DNA of 64,000 nucleotides from Clostridia bacterium (GTDB lineage: Bacteria; Bacillota; Clostridia; Lachnospirales; Lachnospiraceae), in contig CAJTFE010000012.1 in the NCBI GenBank assembly GCA_910575725.1, positions 61,440-125,439 on the forward strand, in the 5' to 3' direction. The stretch's first letter is position 1. Each line of letters starts with the position of its first letter. Below the pieces are notes generated by a model. That model made no database searches. It was not told where the DNA came from and saw only the letters and a list, made by a program, of their open reading frames with translations. Shown piece after piece: positions 1-9,645 of this stretch. The translations under genes were made by a program, and so were the position numbers.

Positions 1-14
1 TTTTCCCAGGAATG

Positions 15-60
15 AAAAAGAGAGCTGTCTTTCGGCTATATTACCGGAAGACGCTCTCTT
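15..60 (-). terminator. Rho-independent terminator of the ula operon
   Basis: Read on the minus strand, the stem AGAGAGCGTCTTCCGG pairs imperfectly (one bulge) with its partner across an AT loop and runs straight into TTTTTC. It lies about 65 bases beyond the ulaB stop, where the end of the operon transcript is expected. Confidence 0.8.
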
Positions 61-123
61 CTCGGCTGTCTTCATACCAGTTTTCTATTTAATCTTCGCC
101 CAAAACAGGTATGTCGTCCGCAC

Positions 124-432
124 TTAGTTTGCCTCAATACCGGCTTCGGTCATCTTCTCCTCCATCTCCTGCATGGACATAATGTTGCGCAGTCCCACAA
201 CCGTGGTTCCCTTTTTCTGGGCGTCTGCAAACATATTGAGGAAATTCTGAGCACAGAGCACTACATCGTACTGGGATGCTGCGCTTTTTCCCTCAGAAAG
301 AGCACAGTGATGAATCTTTCCCGGCTTAATGTTCATCTTCTTTAAGGTCTTCTCCAGGGTCATCTTCATCATCAGGCTGGAACCTGCTCCATTTGCACAG
401 CAAACCATAAAGCTCATATTATCCTTAGCCAT
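124..432 (-). CDS. ulaB: PTS ascorbate-specific EIIB component (UlaB/SgaB type)
   Basis: The small cytoplasmic phosphocarrier (102 aa) accepts phosphate from EIIA and passes it to ascorbate entering through EIIC. The N-terminal loop CCANGAGSS holds the phosphocysteine, and the remainder fits the short alpha/beta fold of lactose/ascorbate-type EIIB proteins. A GGAG box lies upstream of the ATG. It is the last gene of a four-gene minus-strand operon after ulaG, the EIIA gene and ulaA, followed by a terminator. The family is clear; ascorbate as substrate is inferred from the adjacent ulaG. Confidence 0.88.
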   Translation of the reverse strand: MAKDNMSFMVCCANGAGSSLMMKMTLEKTLKKMNIKPGKIHHCALSEGKSAASQYDVVLCAQNFLNMFADAQKKGTTVVGLRNIMSMQEMEEKMTEAGIEAN

Positions 433-544
433 AACCGCATTCTCCTTTTCTTTCCCTTTGTCGAAAGGGTTTTAAGATTATTCTATCATTATGATAATAA
501 AATATTTCATAAAAGTCAACGTTATTGCGGAAATCTTTTCCTAT

Positions 545-2038
545 TTATTTCGCTGCCTTCTTTGCCTTCAGCTCTTTATATGCCTCATAATCCTCGGTAA
601 TCAGGAAATAGCCTTCTTTATCCGCACGGTACTGCAGCTGCGGAATCACCAGAAGCGCAATTACCACAATAGCAAGACCTGCATAGCTTAAGTATCTCAT
701 CAGTACGGTGAATACCGGCCATACAACTGCCCAGTCCCACATACCTAAGTATCCGCCGTATGCCGCCATGCCTACCCAGCCTGCAATCAGCGCAGAACCG
801 AATACCTGGCACAGACCAGAGATGAAAGGCAGAATCACAGCCGCCTTCATACCGCCCTTGTTATTTGCATAAACTGCAATGGTTGCATTGTCAAAGAATA
901 CAGGCACGAATCCGGCAATTACAAGTACGGGACTCTGCAGAAGAATCAAAACTCCGATTGCCAGGAACTGTCCTACAGCGCCGCACAGGAATCCGATGGG
1001 AACTGCGTTGGGGGAGCCGAAGCCATAGGTTACGGCACAGTCTACTGCCGGCACGGAACCGGGGAGCAGCTTATTGGCAATACCCTGGAAGGACTGGGTC
1101 AGCTCGGTTACGAAGGTTCTTACGCCCAGCTGCAGGATTGCCAGATATACGGCAAAGTTCAGGCAGAGGGTCAAGATGTAGAACAAAAAGCTTGCATTTT
1201 CTCCTAAGAATCCGGCCTCAATCAGATAATCGCGGCCCAGAATCAGCAGGATTGCACCAAAGAAAACCGTCATCAGCAATGCGGTGCATACCATATTCTC
1301 GTTGAAAATGGACATGAAGCCCGGGAGCTCGATATCCTCAATTCTTCTGGAAACCTTCTTGCCTTTCTTCTCATCTCTTTCATGCATCTTGCCTGCAATC
1401 CAGGAGAACAGGGCCACACCCATAATCTGCTGATGTCCAAGGCAGAATCCCGCTCCGTCAGTCAGCTCCTGTGTGGGTTCAATGGTCAGATTGGAACCGA
1501 CCGCCCAGTAAAGGCCGAGTACGACGGCCATAACAATCAAAAGCGCCGTATTATTGTCTTTCAGAGCCGGCAGCGCAAACAGAATCAGCCAGAAGGCTGT
1601 AGATGCCTGCTGTACCTGCACATGTCCGGTAGTGAACAGGGAGCGGAGCTTTGTTATCTTGCGCAGACGTACCAGAATGATATTTACTATAAATGCAATC
1701 AGAAGAAGCATCATAACCTGCGAGAAGGATTTTTTAAATACCTCCTCCACTCCGGCCGTTACGGCGTTCTGTCCAAAGTAAGGGTCAATTACCATTGCGT
1801 CCAGATTAAAACGTTCTTTTAAGCCTACCAGCACCGGACGGAAATTACTTACCAGTCCGCCGGAACCAACGGCCAGAATCATATAGCCTACTACGGCTTT
1901 GATAGTGCCTCCAAGCACATCATACCAGGGCTTCCTAAGCAGAATATATCCCAATAAAACGATGAGTCCTATCATCCATGCGGGCTGCTGTAAAATATTT
2001 GTAGCAAAATACGACCAAGCTTTCATTAAAATATCCAT
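545..2038 (-). CDS. ulaA: PTS ascorbate transporter EIIC permease (UlaA/SgaT)
   Basis: Membrane permease of the ascorbate PTS, 497 aa and full length, with about ten or more hydrophobic segments. Recognisable UlaA stretches include the GAGFCLGHQQ loop and GSVPAVDCAVTYGFGSPNAV. The start chosen is the ATG encoding MDILMK, because AAGGAGAG lies the right distance upstream; an in-frame start two codons earlier would sit inside that spacing. It transports ascorbate with concurrent phosphorylation together with the EIIA and EIIB proteins encoded on either side. The C-terminus is lysine-rich (KELKAKKAAK). Confidence 0.9.
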   Translation of the reverse strand: MDILMKAWSYFATNILQQPAWMIGLIVLLGYILLRKPWYDVLGGTIKAVVGYMILAVGSGGLVSNFRPVLVGLKERFNLDAMVIDPYFGQNAVTAGVEEVFKKSFSQVMMLLLIAFIVNIILVRLRKITKLRSLFTTGHVQVQQASTAFWLILFALPALKDNNTALLIVMAVVLGLYWAVGSNLTIEPTQELTDGAGFCLGHQQIMGVALFSWIAGKMHERDEKKGKKVSRRIEDIELPGFMSIFNENMVCTALLMTVFFGAILLILGRDYLIEAGFLGENASFLFYILTLCLNFAVYLAILQLGVRTFVTELTQSFQGIANKLLPGSVPAVDCAVTYGFGSPNAVPIGFLCGAVGQFLAIGVLILLQSPVLVIAGFVPVFFDNATIAVYANNKGGMKAAVILPFISGLCQVFGSALIAGWVGMAAYGGYLGMWDWAVVWPVFTVLMRYLSYAGLAIVVIALLVIPQLQYRADKEGYFLITEDYEAYKELKAKKAAK

Positions 2039-2089
2039 ACACACTCTCCTTATCTTAATTTTGCGGCAGCTTTATATAATTTTCTTTTA

Positions 2090-2545
2090 TCAATCCAGAT
2101 ACTGTTCCTGTATCTTCAGCAAATCCTCCGGTGTCTTCGCATCGGCCAGGGCCTTTACCACATCCTCGTTCATCAGCATCTCGGACAGCTTCATCATGTT
2201 ATCCAGATGCTGCTCAGGGTTGCAGGAGGCCAGAGTGAAGAACAGCTGCGCATCCTTTTCCGGATCTCCCGGCGCAAAGCTTACCGGCTTGTCAAGCTTC
2301 ATAAAGCCGATGGCTGTCTTATTCACGCCCACGGCATTTTCCTGGGAATGAGGCATGGCCACATTGGGCATAATTACAATGTAAGGGCCGTGCTTTTCTA
2401 CACAGGCAATAATGTCCTCCTTGTAGTTGGCTTCCACGGTTCCGTCCGCCTCAAGGCTTTTGCAGCTCATGCGGATGGCTTCCTTCCAATCCGGAGCCTC
2501 CTCTGCAAAAAAGTAATGCTTTTTTTCTACGAATTCTCTTAACAT
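2090..2545 (-). CDS. ulaC: PTS EIIA component, ascorbate/fructose-mannitol type
   Basis: EIIA phosphocarrier of 151 aa. The active-site histidine is in the motif MPHSQ, in the sequence context typical of fructose/mannitol/ascorbate EIIA domains. It takes phosphate from HPr and passes it to EIIB. The start is the ATG of MLREFVEKK, with AAGGAGAGAAGG directly before it; the upstream in-frame ATG overlaps this ribosome binding site and is rejected. The gene lies between ulaG and ulaA with short gaps, so all four are probably cotranscribed. Confidence 0.87.
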   Translation of the reverse strand: MLREFVEKKHYFFAEEAPDWKEAIRMSCKSLEADGTVEANYKEDIIACVEKHGPYIVIMPNVAMPHSQENAVGVNKTAIGFMKLDKPVSFAPGDPEKDAQLFFTLASCNPEQHLDNMMKLSEMLMNEDVVKALADAKTPEDLLKIQEQYLD

Positions 2546-2564
2546 ACCTTCTCTCCTTTGCAAC

Positions 2565-3668
2565 CTACAGACATGAACGGAACGGAATGTTCTGAGGATG
2601 CTCGAAGCAGTCCTCGAAGCCTCTTCTGTGGTGATAGTACAGTTTATCCTTATCCTGCGGATACGTATACTTGCCGCCTACCTGCCAGAAGAATGGGTGG
2701 AACTTGTACTCGTTGCGGTCTTTCTTGAAGTCGTACAGAACCTTAATCTCCTCGCAGTCTGCCTGAAAGTTAGTCCATACATCCCAATGGATGGGAACAA
2801 CTACCTTGCAGCCCAGATTCTCGGCCATGCGCAGAATGTCAATGGAGGTCATCTTATCCTGCATACCCACAGGATTCTCACCGAAGGAGCCGAATGCCAC
2901 ATCAATATCATAATCCTTGCCGTGCTTTGCAAAGTAGATGGAGAAATGAGAGTCGCCGGAATGGTAAATGTTTCCGCCTGGAGTCTTTACCAGATAGTTG
3001 ACAGCCTTGTCATCCATATCAACCGGACATACGCCTGTAAGCTCTTCTCTGTTCTCGCTTGTATCATCGGTAGTTACGATGCAGGTGCGGTCAAAGCTGT
3101 CCAGGGCCACAATCTCCAGATCCTTAATCTTAATCACATCGCCGGGCTTTACGGTAATGCAGCGGTCTTCCGGAACACCCCATTTCATCCAGGTCTCTAC
3201 GGACTTTTTCGGGCCGATAAAGGGAACCGGGATCTCATTTCCGTTCTCGTCGGTGGTAGTCATGCCGCTCTGAATCACATGGGCGGCCCACTCGGCAGAC
3301 ATGTGATCCTGATGATAATGGGTTGCCAGCACTGCATCCACATGCTTGAAGGCAAAGGGATCGATTACAAAGGGAACGTTTCTTAAGTTCGGCTGCATCA
3401 GCCGCCCTCCGCACATATTCGCCATCTGGTGGCCGGGCTTCATCTTGTTGTCCCCATGGGTTCTTTTTCCGTTTCCGCACCACAGGTCAATGGTGATGTT
3501 TGTGTTCTTTGGGGTCTTGAACCAGACGCCGGTACATCCAAGCCACCACATAGCCACATTGCCGGGAGCAACCGTCTCGTTCTCGATGTCCTCCACCAGC
3601 CAGGTTCCCCACTCGGGAAATGTGCTCATAATCCAGCTCTCCCGGGTGATTTCATTTACTTTGGACAT
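2565..3668 (-). CDS. ulaG: L-ascorbate-6-phosphate lactonase UlaG
   Basis: Metallo-beta-lactamase-fold enzyme (367 aa) that opens the lactone of L-ascorbate 6-phosphate to 3-keto-L-gulonate 6-phosphate in the cytoplasm. The metal site HYHQDH (about residues 116-121) and the downstream HSGDSHFS and PIHWD motifs match the UlaG family. It is promoter-proximal in the operon, with a consensus promoter about 70 bases upstream. The later enzymes of ascorbate use (UlaD, UlaE, UlaF) are absent from this operon, so they must be encoded elsewhere or the product is handled differently. Confidence 0.92.
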   Translation of the reverse strand: MSKVNEITRESWIMSTFPEWGTWLVEDIENETVAPGNVAMWWLGCTGVWFKTPKNTNITIDLWCGNGKRTHGDNKMKPGHQMANMCGGRLMQPNLRNVPFVIDPFAFKHVDAVLATHYHQDHMSAEWAAHVIQSGMTTTDENGNEIPVPFIGPKKSVETWMKWGVPEDRCITVKPGDVIKIKDLEIVALDSFDRTCIVTTDDTSENREELTGVCPVDMDDKAVNYLVKTPGGNIYHSGDSHFSIYFAKHGKDYDIDVAFGSFGENPVGMQDKMTSIDILRMAENLGCKVVVPIHWDVWTNFQADCEEIKVLYDFKKDRNEYKFHPFFWQVGGKYTYPQDKDKLYYHHRRGFEDCFEHPQNIPFRSCL

Positions 3669-3736
3669 TTTTTCATCTTCCTTTCTTATTTTGAATACTT
3701 TCTTACTGCAAAGCCCTTAACTTTCTTGCTGAAATT

Positions 3737-3765
3737 ATTCTACCGAAATGCCTCTTTATTTGCAA
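3737..3765 (-). promoter_or_regulatory. Sigma-A promoter of the ula operon
   Basis: On the minus strand TTGCAA is followed after exactly 17 bases by TAGAAT, about 70 bases upstream of the ulaG start. Just upstream are the inverted repeats CAATC/GATTG and GAAC/GTTC, possible operator sites. Confidence 0.7.
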
Positions 3766-3985
3766 TCTTTTTTATGATTGTTTGAACTATTTTATGTTCG
3801 TTTATATTGAAATTAGTAATTTTTGTAATTAATGTATACTTTAATCTCTATATTATCCTAAATTTATTCACTTTTTTGTGCAAGTTCAATAAGACTTTTT
3901 ATTTTTATGAATTATTTGAACTTTTATATGTTTCATTTTTTCAATACAAGACAAAAATCAGTTATACGCCGAAACAAATTTTCCC
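3766..3985. other. AT-rich gap between ulaG promoter and ctpA terminator
   Basis: No coding signal was found. The sequence is strongly AT-rich with homopolymer runs, and open frames here have no ribosome binding site and low-complexity translations. It probably carries only regulator sites for the ula promoter. Confidence 0.6.
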
Positions 3986-3989
3986 ACAA

Positions 3990-4036
3990 AAAAGAGCCCG
4001 GTGATTCTTATGTTTCTGCGAACCCCCGGCTCTTTT
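3990..4036 (-). terminator. Terminator after ctpA
   Basis: AAAAGAGCC pairs with GGCTCTTTT (with further C/G pairing inside), and on the minus strand the stem ends in a T tract. It lies about 20 bases past the ctpA stop and closes the division/envelope cluster. Confidence 0.8.
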
Positions 4037-4056
4037 CCTTAACTCATATGGCTATA

Positions 4057-5274
4057 TTACTGTTTTTCTATTTCCGGCCTCAGCACTTCCAGCGCTTTCT
4101 GAACCTGGTTATCCTCTCCCAGGGGAACTACCACCTCTTTTTTCAAAGCTTCCTCCAGATCAATCTCCACATCCGGCTCAATGCCGATCTCATGGATGTT
4201 ATTCCCCTTGGGCGTGTAGTATTTGGATACCGTCAGCTTAACTGCCGTCCCGTCGTGGAGGGGATAAATCTTCTGTACGATTCCCTTTCCGTAGGTTTTG
4301 GTACCCACAAGGGTTCCAATGCCGTAGTCCTTGATGGCTCCGGCAAATATCTCCGAGGCGCTTGCACTGTTTCCATTCACCAGAACAGCCAGGGGCTTAT
4401 CGAAGTAATGCTCGGCATCAGAAGTCTCCTCCTCCCGGTTTCCGTACTTATCCTCTGTGTACACAATCAGCCCCTCCGGAAGCAGCCGGTCCAGGATAGC
4501 GCACACACTGGAGACGAGTCCGCCGCCGTTCCCCCTAAGATCCACGATCAGCCCTTTGATTCCCTGGGTTTCCAGCTCATCCAGCGCTTTCATAAACTGA
4601 TCCGTGGTCACGTCATCAAAGGAGGTGATGGAAATATATCCTATCTGATCCTCCAGCATCGCAGAGCCTACGGTCTGGATCTCTATGGTTCTCCGCTCTA
4701 CCTGGAATTCCAGATAGTCCTCCTCCCCTTCTCTGGCTACGCTGATAAGAACCTTTGTATTTTCCTCTCCCTTGATCTGGGAAACGACCATGGTCAGATC
4801 CATCCCTGTCACTTCCGCATCGCCGACCTTGTAGAGAATATCCCCCGGCCGAAGCCCAGCCTCCATGGCCGGCCCGTCCTCAAACACACGGGCCACGGTT
4901 ACAATGCCGGTGTTGATGTTCTGGGAGATTTCCACGCCGATTCCGCAGTAGCTGCCGTTGGTGGAATCAAGCAGGCTCTGATATTCTTCTACCGTATAGT
5001 ATGCCGCATAGGGATCCCCCAGTCCTGCCACGGCCCCCTTATAAAGCCAGGTCTCTATCTGTTCCTCATCCAGTTCATCCAGAAAATAATCGTTCATCAG
5101 GCCTTCAATCTCTGTGAGCTTCTCCTGAACCGCCTCGTCCGTGAGATTCACCTGCTTTTCTTCCCGGACACGGCTTTTCAGAAGGCTGTTGCAGAACATC
5201 ACGGCCTGGATCACAACCAGCGTCACTGCAAATCCGATTGCTATGCCTTTCCACAGCTGCTTTTTCTCGTTCAT
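4057..5274 (-). CDS. ctpA: Carboxy-terminal processing serine protease, S41 family
   Basis: Membrane-anchored S41 peptidase (405 aa). In order: a short cytoplasmic N-terminus, one transmembrane helix (about residues 8-28), a PDZ domain beginning near GIGVEISQNINTG, and the catalytic tail-specific protease domain. The Ser is in NSASASE and the Lys in TYGKG, so the Ser-Lys dyad is intact. The start is the ATG encoding MNEKKQ, with GAGG six bases upstream; earlier in-frame ATGs lack this spacing. The adjacent M23 hydrolase and FtsEX suggest a role in envelope turnover, as for homologous clusters in other Firmicutes. Confidence 0.9.
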   Translation of the reverse strand: MNEKKQLWKGIAIGFAVTLVVIQAVMFCNSLLKSRVREEKQVNLTDEAVQEKLTEIEGLMNDYFLDELDEEQIETWLYKGAVAGLGDPYAAYYTVEEYQSLLDSTNGSYCGIGVEISQNINTGIVTVARVFEDGPAMEAGLRPGDILYKVGDAEVTGMDLTMVVSQIKGEENTKVLISVAREGEEDYLEFQVERRTIEIQTVGSAMLEDQIGYISITSFDDVTTDQFMKALDELETQGIKGLIVDLRGNGGGLVSSVCAILDRLLPEGLIVYTEDKYGNREEETSDAEHYFDKPLAVLVNGNSASASEIFAGAIKDYGIGTLVGTKTYGKGIVQKIYPLHDGTAVKLTVSKYYTPKGNNIHEIGIEPDVEIDLEEALKKEVVVPLGEDNQVQKALEVLRPEIEKQ

Positions 5275-5393
5275 TTTGTACCTCATCTCCTGCAACCGAA
5301 AGGGGCTGCCGCAAAACAAGCTTTTCTCTCACGCTTGGCCTTGCGGCATCCCCCTGGTTTCCTTATTTTAACTATACGCAATTTTCTTTTATT

Positions 5394-6704
5394 CTATCCC
5401 ACATAATTCCGGGGATTCACGTAAGCCCCGTTCTTAATCACGCCGAAATGCAGATGAGGCCCGGTGGAAAAGCCCGTAGAGCCCACTGCCGCAATACTCT
5501 GTCCGGCACTGACTACATCTCCTGCCGATACATAGAGAGCCGAGCAGTGCATGTACACAGTGGAAAGTCCGTTTCCGTGAGAAATTACAATATAATTTCC
5601 GGCCGAGCCGCTGTAGGTTGACGTGGTCACCCTTCCACCTGCCGCTGCCACGATAGACGAGCCATGCGCAGCTCCAATGTCAATTCCCTTATGGTTGGTG
5701 GACGCTCCCGGAACAGGCTGGGTTCTCGGGCCAAAGCCGCTGGTGATCCGCCGGCTGCTGGGACAAGGCCACACAAAGCCGGAGGCGCCGCCGTCCCCGT
5801 CGTCCATACTGGCATTGGCAAGGGCCGCAGCCGCAATCTGCTCCTCAATCTGGTTCAGCAGCTTCTCCTGTTCCTCCAAATCCTCTTTGAATTCTGCCGC
5901 TTCACTGTTCTGACTGTCAATCTGCGCCTGATAGCTCTGTATCTCCGCCGTCTTTTTCTTAATCAGAGCCTCTACGGTCTCTTTCTGCTCCTTAGCGGCA
6001 TCCGCCATGAGCTCCAGCTCCTCCTCCTCGGATTCCAGAACCGCCTTTGCCGCGGCAACCGCTTCCTTCTGTGCAATGTATTCGTCCATCATCTTCCGGT
6101 CATATTCCGACATTGCTTTGACATAAGTGGACTTGTTAAGGAAATCCCCGATGCTGTCGGCTGTCAGAAACATCTCCAGATAAGAAGGGTTCCCGTTCTC
6201 GTACAGGTATTGTATTCGGAGTTTCATATCCTCATACTGCTGATCCGCCACTCTCTGGGCTTCGTCCAGCTCCGCTTGTGCCTGAACAATCTCTTCCTTT
6301 TTCTCCTCAATATCCTCATTCAGCTTCTCAATCTGCCTCGTAAGGGACGCAGCCTCCTCATCCAGACGGGCAATATAATTTTGCAAATTACTCTTATCAG
6401 CCTCAAGCTGCTGGATATTTTTCTTTATCTGGTTAATGTCTGATTTGATATCCTTAATTTTATCCAGCGCATCCTTTTTCTGTTGTTCCAGCTTATCTGT
6501 ATTGATCTTATTGCCGCCGGAACCAGAAGGCTTTTTTTCTTCTGTATTTGTTTTCTCTGAACTCTCCCCGGAAGAGCCGCCGGTGGAAATCTCTGCTTCC
6601 GAAGCCATGACGGGGTTCTTCCCGGAATGATACAGTACGGTTGTCAACAGAACCGCCGCAAGCAGTCCGTAAATACAGCTCTTTCTTTTCATCTCTGCAA
6701 ACAT
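5394..6704 (-). CDS. Murein hydrolase (activator) with coiled coil and M23/LytM domain
   Basis: Secreted or membrane-tethered protein of 436 aa. An N-terminal hydrophobic signal (starting MKRKSCIYGLL) precedes a Ser/Gly/Glu-rich linker, a long charged coiled coil (about residues 70-290), and a C-terminal M23 peptidase domain. The zinc ligands are present: HKGIDIG and HLHFG, so unlike E. coli EnvC this domain is probably catalytically active. The layout matches the FtsEX-controlled hydrolases (EnvC/PcsB/CwlO type), and the gene directly follows ftsX. The true start may be the internal ATG at 6692. The substrate (peptide cross-links of peptidoglycan) is inferred from family. Confidence 0.88.
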   Translation of the reverse strand: MFAEMKRKSCIYGLLAAVLLTTVLYHSGKNPVMASEAEISTGGSSGESSEKTNTEEKKPSGSGGNKINTDKLEQQKKDALDKIKDIKSDINQIKKNIQQLEADKSNLQNYIARLDEEAASLTRQIEKLNEDIEEKKEEIVQAQAELDEAQRVADQQYEDMKLRIQYLYENGNPSYLEMFLTADSIGDFLNKSTYVKAMSEYDRKMMDEYIAQKEAVAAAKAVLESEEEELELMADAAKEQKETVEALIKKKTAEIQSYQAQIDSQNSEAAEFKEDLEEQEKLLNQIEEQIAAAALANASMDDGDGGASGFVWPCPSSRRITSGFGPRTQPVPGASTNHKGIDIGAAHGSSIVAAAGGRVTTSTYSGSAGNYIVISHGNGLSTVYMHCSALYVSAGDVVSAGQSIAAVGSTGFSTGPHLHFGVIKNGAYVNPRNYVG

Positions 6705-6722
6705 CCTTTTCGTTTACCGGTT

Positions 6723-7637
6723 TCAGACTCTCAAATGCTTCCGAATAGTGAGATAACTTCCAAAGAATCCGATGCCGACGCCCAGCGCCAGTCCCACCGG
6801 CAGCAGCGTCCGAAACATCTCATCAATGGGAAGGAACTGCATCAGTCCTGTCAGGTTGTCAAACTGTCCTCCCATATACCCCACAAGCTTTGTATAGAGA
6901 AGATAGAGAAGGCTTAAAGGAATGGACGCCCCAATCACTCCAATCAAAAGCCCTTCCACTACGAAAGGCGCTTTTACAAAGGCGTTGGTAGCGCCGATAA
7001 GCTTCATAATGGCAATCTCTTCTTTCCGCACTGCGATTCCGATGGTTACCGTATTACTGATCAGGAATACGGAGACGCATAGGAGCAGAATGATAATGGC
7101 AACGGACACATACCCCACCAGCAGATTAAAGCTTGTGAGAATCTCTGCCACCTCTACGGATTTATTTACCCGGCGGATTCCCTCCACGGATTCCAGATAT
7201 TCCACCAGAGTGCTCTGCCCCTCCACATCCTTCAGATAAATCTCATAATGAGCCTGCTTTGCAAGGGGATTGTCGTTGGCAAATCCGTCCGCCAGATGAG
7301 GCGCTTCTGCAAAATAGATGTATTTGTAGGATTCCCAGGTTTCTTCTGCCGAGACAAACTGTGCTTCCTCTACCTCTTCCCTGGCCCGGATCTTTGCCCC
7401 GATCTCATCCATGGCCGCCTGATCCTGGGAAATCTCCTCGTCGAAAAACACGCTGACAGACACGCCGCTTTCCACTTCCTCCACCATATACCGGAAGTTC
7501 TGAACCACACAGAAGAACAGGCCGAACAAAAAGATACAGATGGACATAGTGGCAATGGATGCCAGGGAGAACATTTTATTTCTCCAGATATTCTTAAGCC
7601 CCTGCTTTAGGCAGTAGCCAATCGTACTAATTCGCAT
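6723..7637 (-). CDS. ftsX: Cell-division ABC-type permease FtsX
   Basis: Four-helix membrane protein (304 aa from the chosen start MRISTIGYCLKQG) that pairs with FtsE to transmit ATP-driven movement to extracellular peptidoglycan hydrolases. One N-terminal helix is followed by an extracellular domain (to about residue 165) and three C-terminal helices, the FtsX topology. The start at 7637 overlaps the end of ftsE by 11 bases, the usual coupled arrangement; the longer open frame reaches far into ftsE and is rejected. Confidence 0.93.
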   Translation of the reverse strand: MRISTIGYCLKQGLKNIWRNKMFSLASIATMSICIFLFGLFFCVVQNFRYMVEEVESGVSVSVFFDEEISQDQAAMDEIGAKIRAREEVEEAQFVSAEETWESYKYIYFAEAPHLADGFANDNPLAKQAHYEIYLKDVEGQSTLVEYLESVEGIRRVNKSVEVAEILTSFNLLVGYVSVAIIILLLCVSVFLISNTVTIGIAVRKEEIAIMKLIGATNAFVKAPFVVEGLLIGVIGASIPLSLLYLLYTKLVGYMGGQFDNLTGLMQFLPIDEMFRTLLPVGLALGVGIGFFGSYLTIRKHLRV

Positions 7638-8316
7638 GTTGTATGTACCCAGCCTTACGCTCGTCACTGATGATGACGCCTCTATGCATTGCAATTACCC
7701 TCTTCTTCATCTGATCCACAATCTCCTGGTTGTGGGTTACCACTACCACGGTGGTCCCTCTCTCATTGATGGTTTCCAGAAGCTTCATAATTTCCTTGGA
7801 GTTCTTCGGATCCAGGTTTCCCGTAGGCTCGTCCGCCAGAAGAATGTTGGGCTTATTGACCAGAGCCCTGGCAAGGGCGACTCTCTGCTGTTCGCCGCCG
7901 GAGAGCTGCTTAGGGTAGGACTTATACTTCTCTGCCAGCCCCACCAGAGACAGCATGGCCGGCACGTTTTTACGGATATTCTTGGTAGGCGTAATGACCA
8001 CCCGCTGGGCAAAAGCGATATTTTCATAGACGTTCCGATCCTTCAAAAGACGGAAATCCTGAAATACCACGCCGATCTTCCGGCGGTACTTGGGAATGGC
8101 GCGCTGCTTCATTTTATTTAAATTGATTCCGTTTACCTTGATGGTTCCGGAGGTCGGTTCCAGTTCCTTTAGAAGAAGCTTGATCAAGGTGGACTTTCCC
8201 GATCCGCTGTCCCCTACGATAAATACAAATTCGCCCTTGTCAATGTGCAGGCTGACGCCGTTGAGGGCATGGTTGCCTGTGGAATAGGCTTTTGTCACAT
8301 TTTCCAAATCGATCAT
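7627..8316 (-). CDS. ftsE: Cell-division ATP-binding protein FtsE
   Basis: ABC ATPase of 229 aa: Walker A GDSGSGKST, Q-loop region VVFQDFRLL, signature LSGGEQQR, Walker B NILLADEPTGNLD and the H-loop VVTHN are all intact. The sequence is closest to the FtsE subgroup, and it overlaps ftsX. It energises FtsX and, through it, the M23 hydrolase encoded next. Confidence 0.95.
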   Translation of the reverse strand: MIDLENVTKAYSTGNHALNGVSLHIDKGEFVFIVGDSGSGKSTLIKLLLKELEPTSGTIKVNGINLNKMKQRAIPKYRRKIGVVFQDFRLLKDRNVYENIAFAQRVVITPTKNIRKNVPAMLSLVGLAEKYKSYPKQLSGGEQQRVALARALVNKPNILLADEPTGNLDPKNSKEIMKLLETINERGTTVVVVTHNQEIVDQMKKRVIAMHRGVIISDERKAGYIQHAN

Positions 8317-8370
8317 TTTTTCTTTTCTCTCCTCAGTGCTTTTCCTGTCCGGTCCAGGATTCTGCTGCTT

Positions 8371-9459
8371 TTAATAGTCTATGGTCTCCATGTACTTCAT
8401 ATACTTCACAACCATCAATGCAATCTTAAAGGTTATGGCGTCCTCAAACACCCGAAGATCCAGCCCTGTGCTTTTTTGCAGCTTATCCAGACGGTATACC
8501 AGGGTATTCCGGTGGATGTAAAGCTGTCTGGAGGTCTCGGAAACGTTCAGACTGTTTTCAAAGAACTTATTGATGGTGGTAAGCGTCTCCTCATCAAAAT
8601 CATCCGGGGACTTTCCGTCAAAGATCTCGCGGATAAACATCTTGCACAGCGGAATGGGCAGCTGGTAAATCAGGCGGCCGATTCCCAAGGTACTGTATGC
8701 CACAATGTCTCTCTCTTCGAAGAAGATCTTTCCTACATCCAGAGCCATACGGGCCTCTTTGTAGGAGCGGGACACCTCCTTGATCTCGCCTACGATGGTT
8801 CCGTAAGCAATGTGAACCTGATCTTCGCCCTCGTTGGTGAGCAGATCCTTAATCACCCGGGCCGTCTTATACATCTCCGGATAGCCTTCGTTTTCCCCAA
8901 GCTCTTTTACTACAATGATGTTCTTCTCATCCACCGCTGTGATAAAATCCTTGGACTTGGTGCCAAACAGCGCCCGGAGGCTTTCCAGGGACGCACTGTC
9001 CTTTTCCTTTCCGGTCTCAATCACATAGACAGCTCTGCGGACCTCCGCCTGGATATGAAGCTTCTTGGCCCGGTTATAGATATCCACCAGAAGCAGATTG
9101 TCAAGAAGAAGGTTCTTGATAAAGTTATCTTTGTCAAAACGCTCTTTGTAGGCAACCAGCAGATTCTGAATCTGGAATACGGCGATCTTGCCGATCATGT
9201 AGGCGTCCTCGCTGCCGCCGTTGATAAGAAGAATGTACTCCAGCTGGTTCTCGTCAAAAACCTTAAAAAACTGGAAGCCCTGGATCACCTGGCTGTCTGC
9301 CGGGGAATCAATAAATGCAAGGACAGAGCCTGTGTAGGTCTCCGCCTCGGGAAACGTGGAGGCCAGCACCTTCCCTTCCGTATCAATAATGCAAAGGTCT
9401 ATCCGGGTGATTCCCTTTAACCCCTCGATAGTATTCTGTAGTATCTGGTTTGAAATCAT
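8371..9459 (-). CDS. PucR/CdaR-family transcriptional regulator
   Basis: Cytoplasmic regulator of 362 aa. An N-terminal sensory part with the phrase DLCIIDTEGKVLASTF resembles the ligand domain of sugar-diacid regulators; a degenerate GGDEF-like middle part follows; the C-terminus has the PucR helix-turn-helix (SETSRQLYIHRNTLVYRLDKL). The start at 9459 is chosen because AAAGGAG and CAGG precede the ATG, while the longer frame begins in a lysine-rich unlikely leader. It is 54 bases upstream of ftsE in the same direction, so it may be cotranscribed with the division genes. The ligand is unknown. Confidence 0.8.
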   Translation of the reverse strand: MISNQILQNTIEGLKGITRIDLCIIDTEGKVLASTFPEAETYTGSVLAFIDSPADSQVIQGFQFFKVFDENQLEYILLINGGSEDAYMIGKIAVFQIQNLLVAYKERFDKDNFIKNLLLDNLLLVDIYNRAKKLHIQAEVRRAVYVIETGKEKDSASLESLRALFGTKSKDFITAVDEKNIIVVKELGENEGYPEMYKTARVIKDLLTNEGEDQVHIAYGTIVGEIKEVSRSYKEARMALDVGKIFFEERDIVAYSTLGIGRLIYQLPIPLCKMFIREIFDGKSPDDFDEETLTTINKFFENSLNVSETSRQLYIHRNTLVYRLDKLQKSTGLDLRVFEDAITFKIALMVVKYMKYMETIDY

Positions 9460-9613
9460 AGTCTTTACCTGCTCCTTTTGCTTGTCTTTTTGTGCACATC
9501 GCCAGATCTTTGTTTTTGATTCCGCTGGCAATATCACCTATAGAATTTCCCCTTATTATGTAAAAATAAAAATACCTAATCTATATACTAATGCAAAATC
9601 ACAAAAAAGAAAA

Positions 9614-9645
9614 GAGGAAATGTAAAAAAATTTATGCATTTCCTC
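9614..9645 (-). terminator. Hairpin with flanking T tracts, probable terminator
   Basis: GAGGAAATG pairs perfectly with CATTTCCTC across 14 AT-rich bases. On the minus strand the stem is followed by TTTTCTTTTTTG. No large gene feeds it, so it may end the short transcript that contains the hydrophobic small frame at 9788-9880. Confidence 0.55.

Noticed and set aside
2598..3386. Long plus-strand frame opposite ulaG
   Set aside because: It is the mirror of a well-supported enzyme gene, has no ribosome binding site and no family motif.
3907..5406. 499-codon plus-strand frame over ctpA
   Set aside because: It runs antisense to the S41 protease gene and crosses its terminator; the translation has no recognisable domain.
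8245..9420. 391-codon plus-strand frame opposite the PucR-type regulator
   Set aside because: The minus-strand gene has clear domains and a ribosome binding site; this frame is its shadow.
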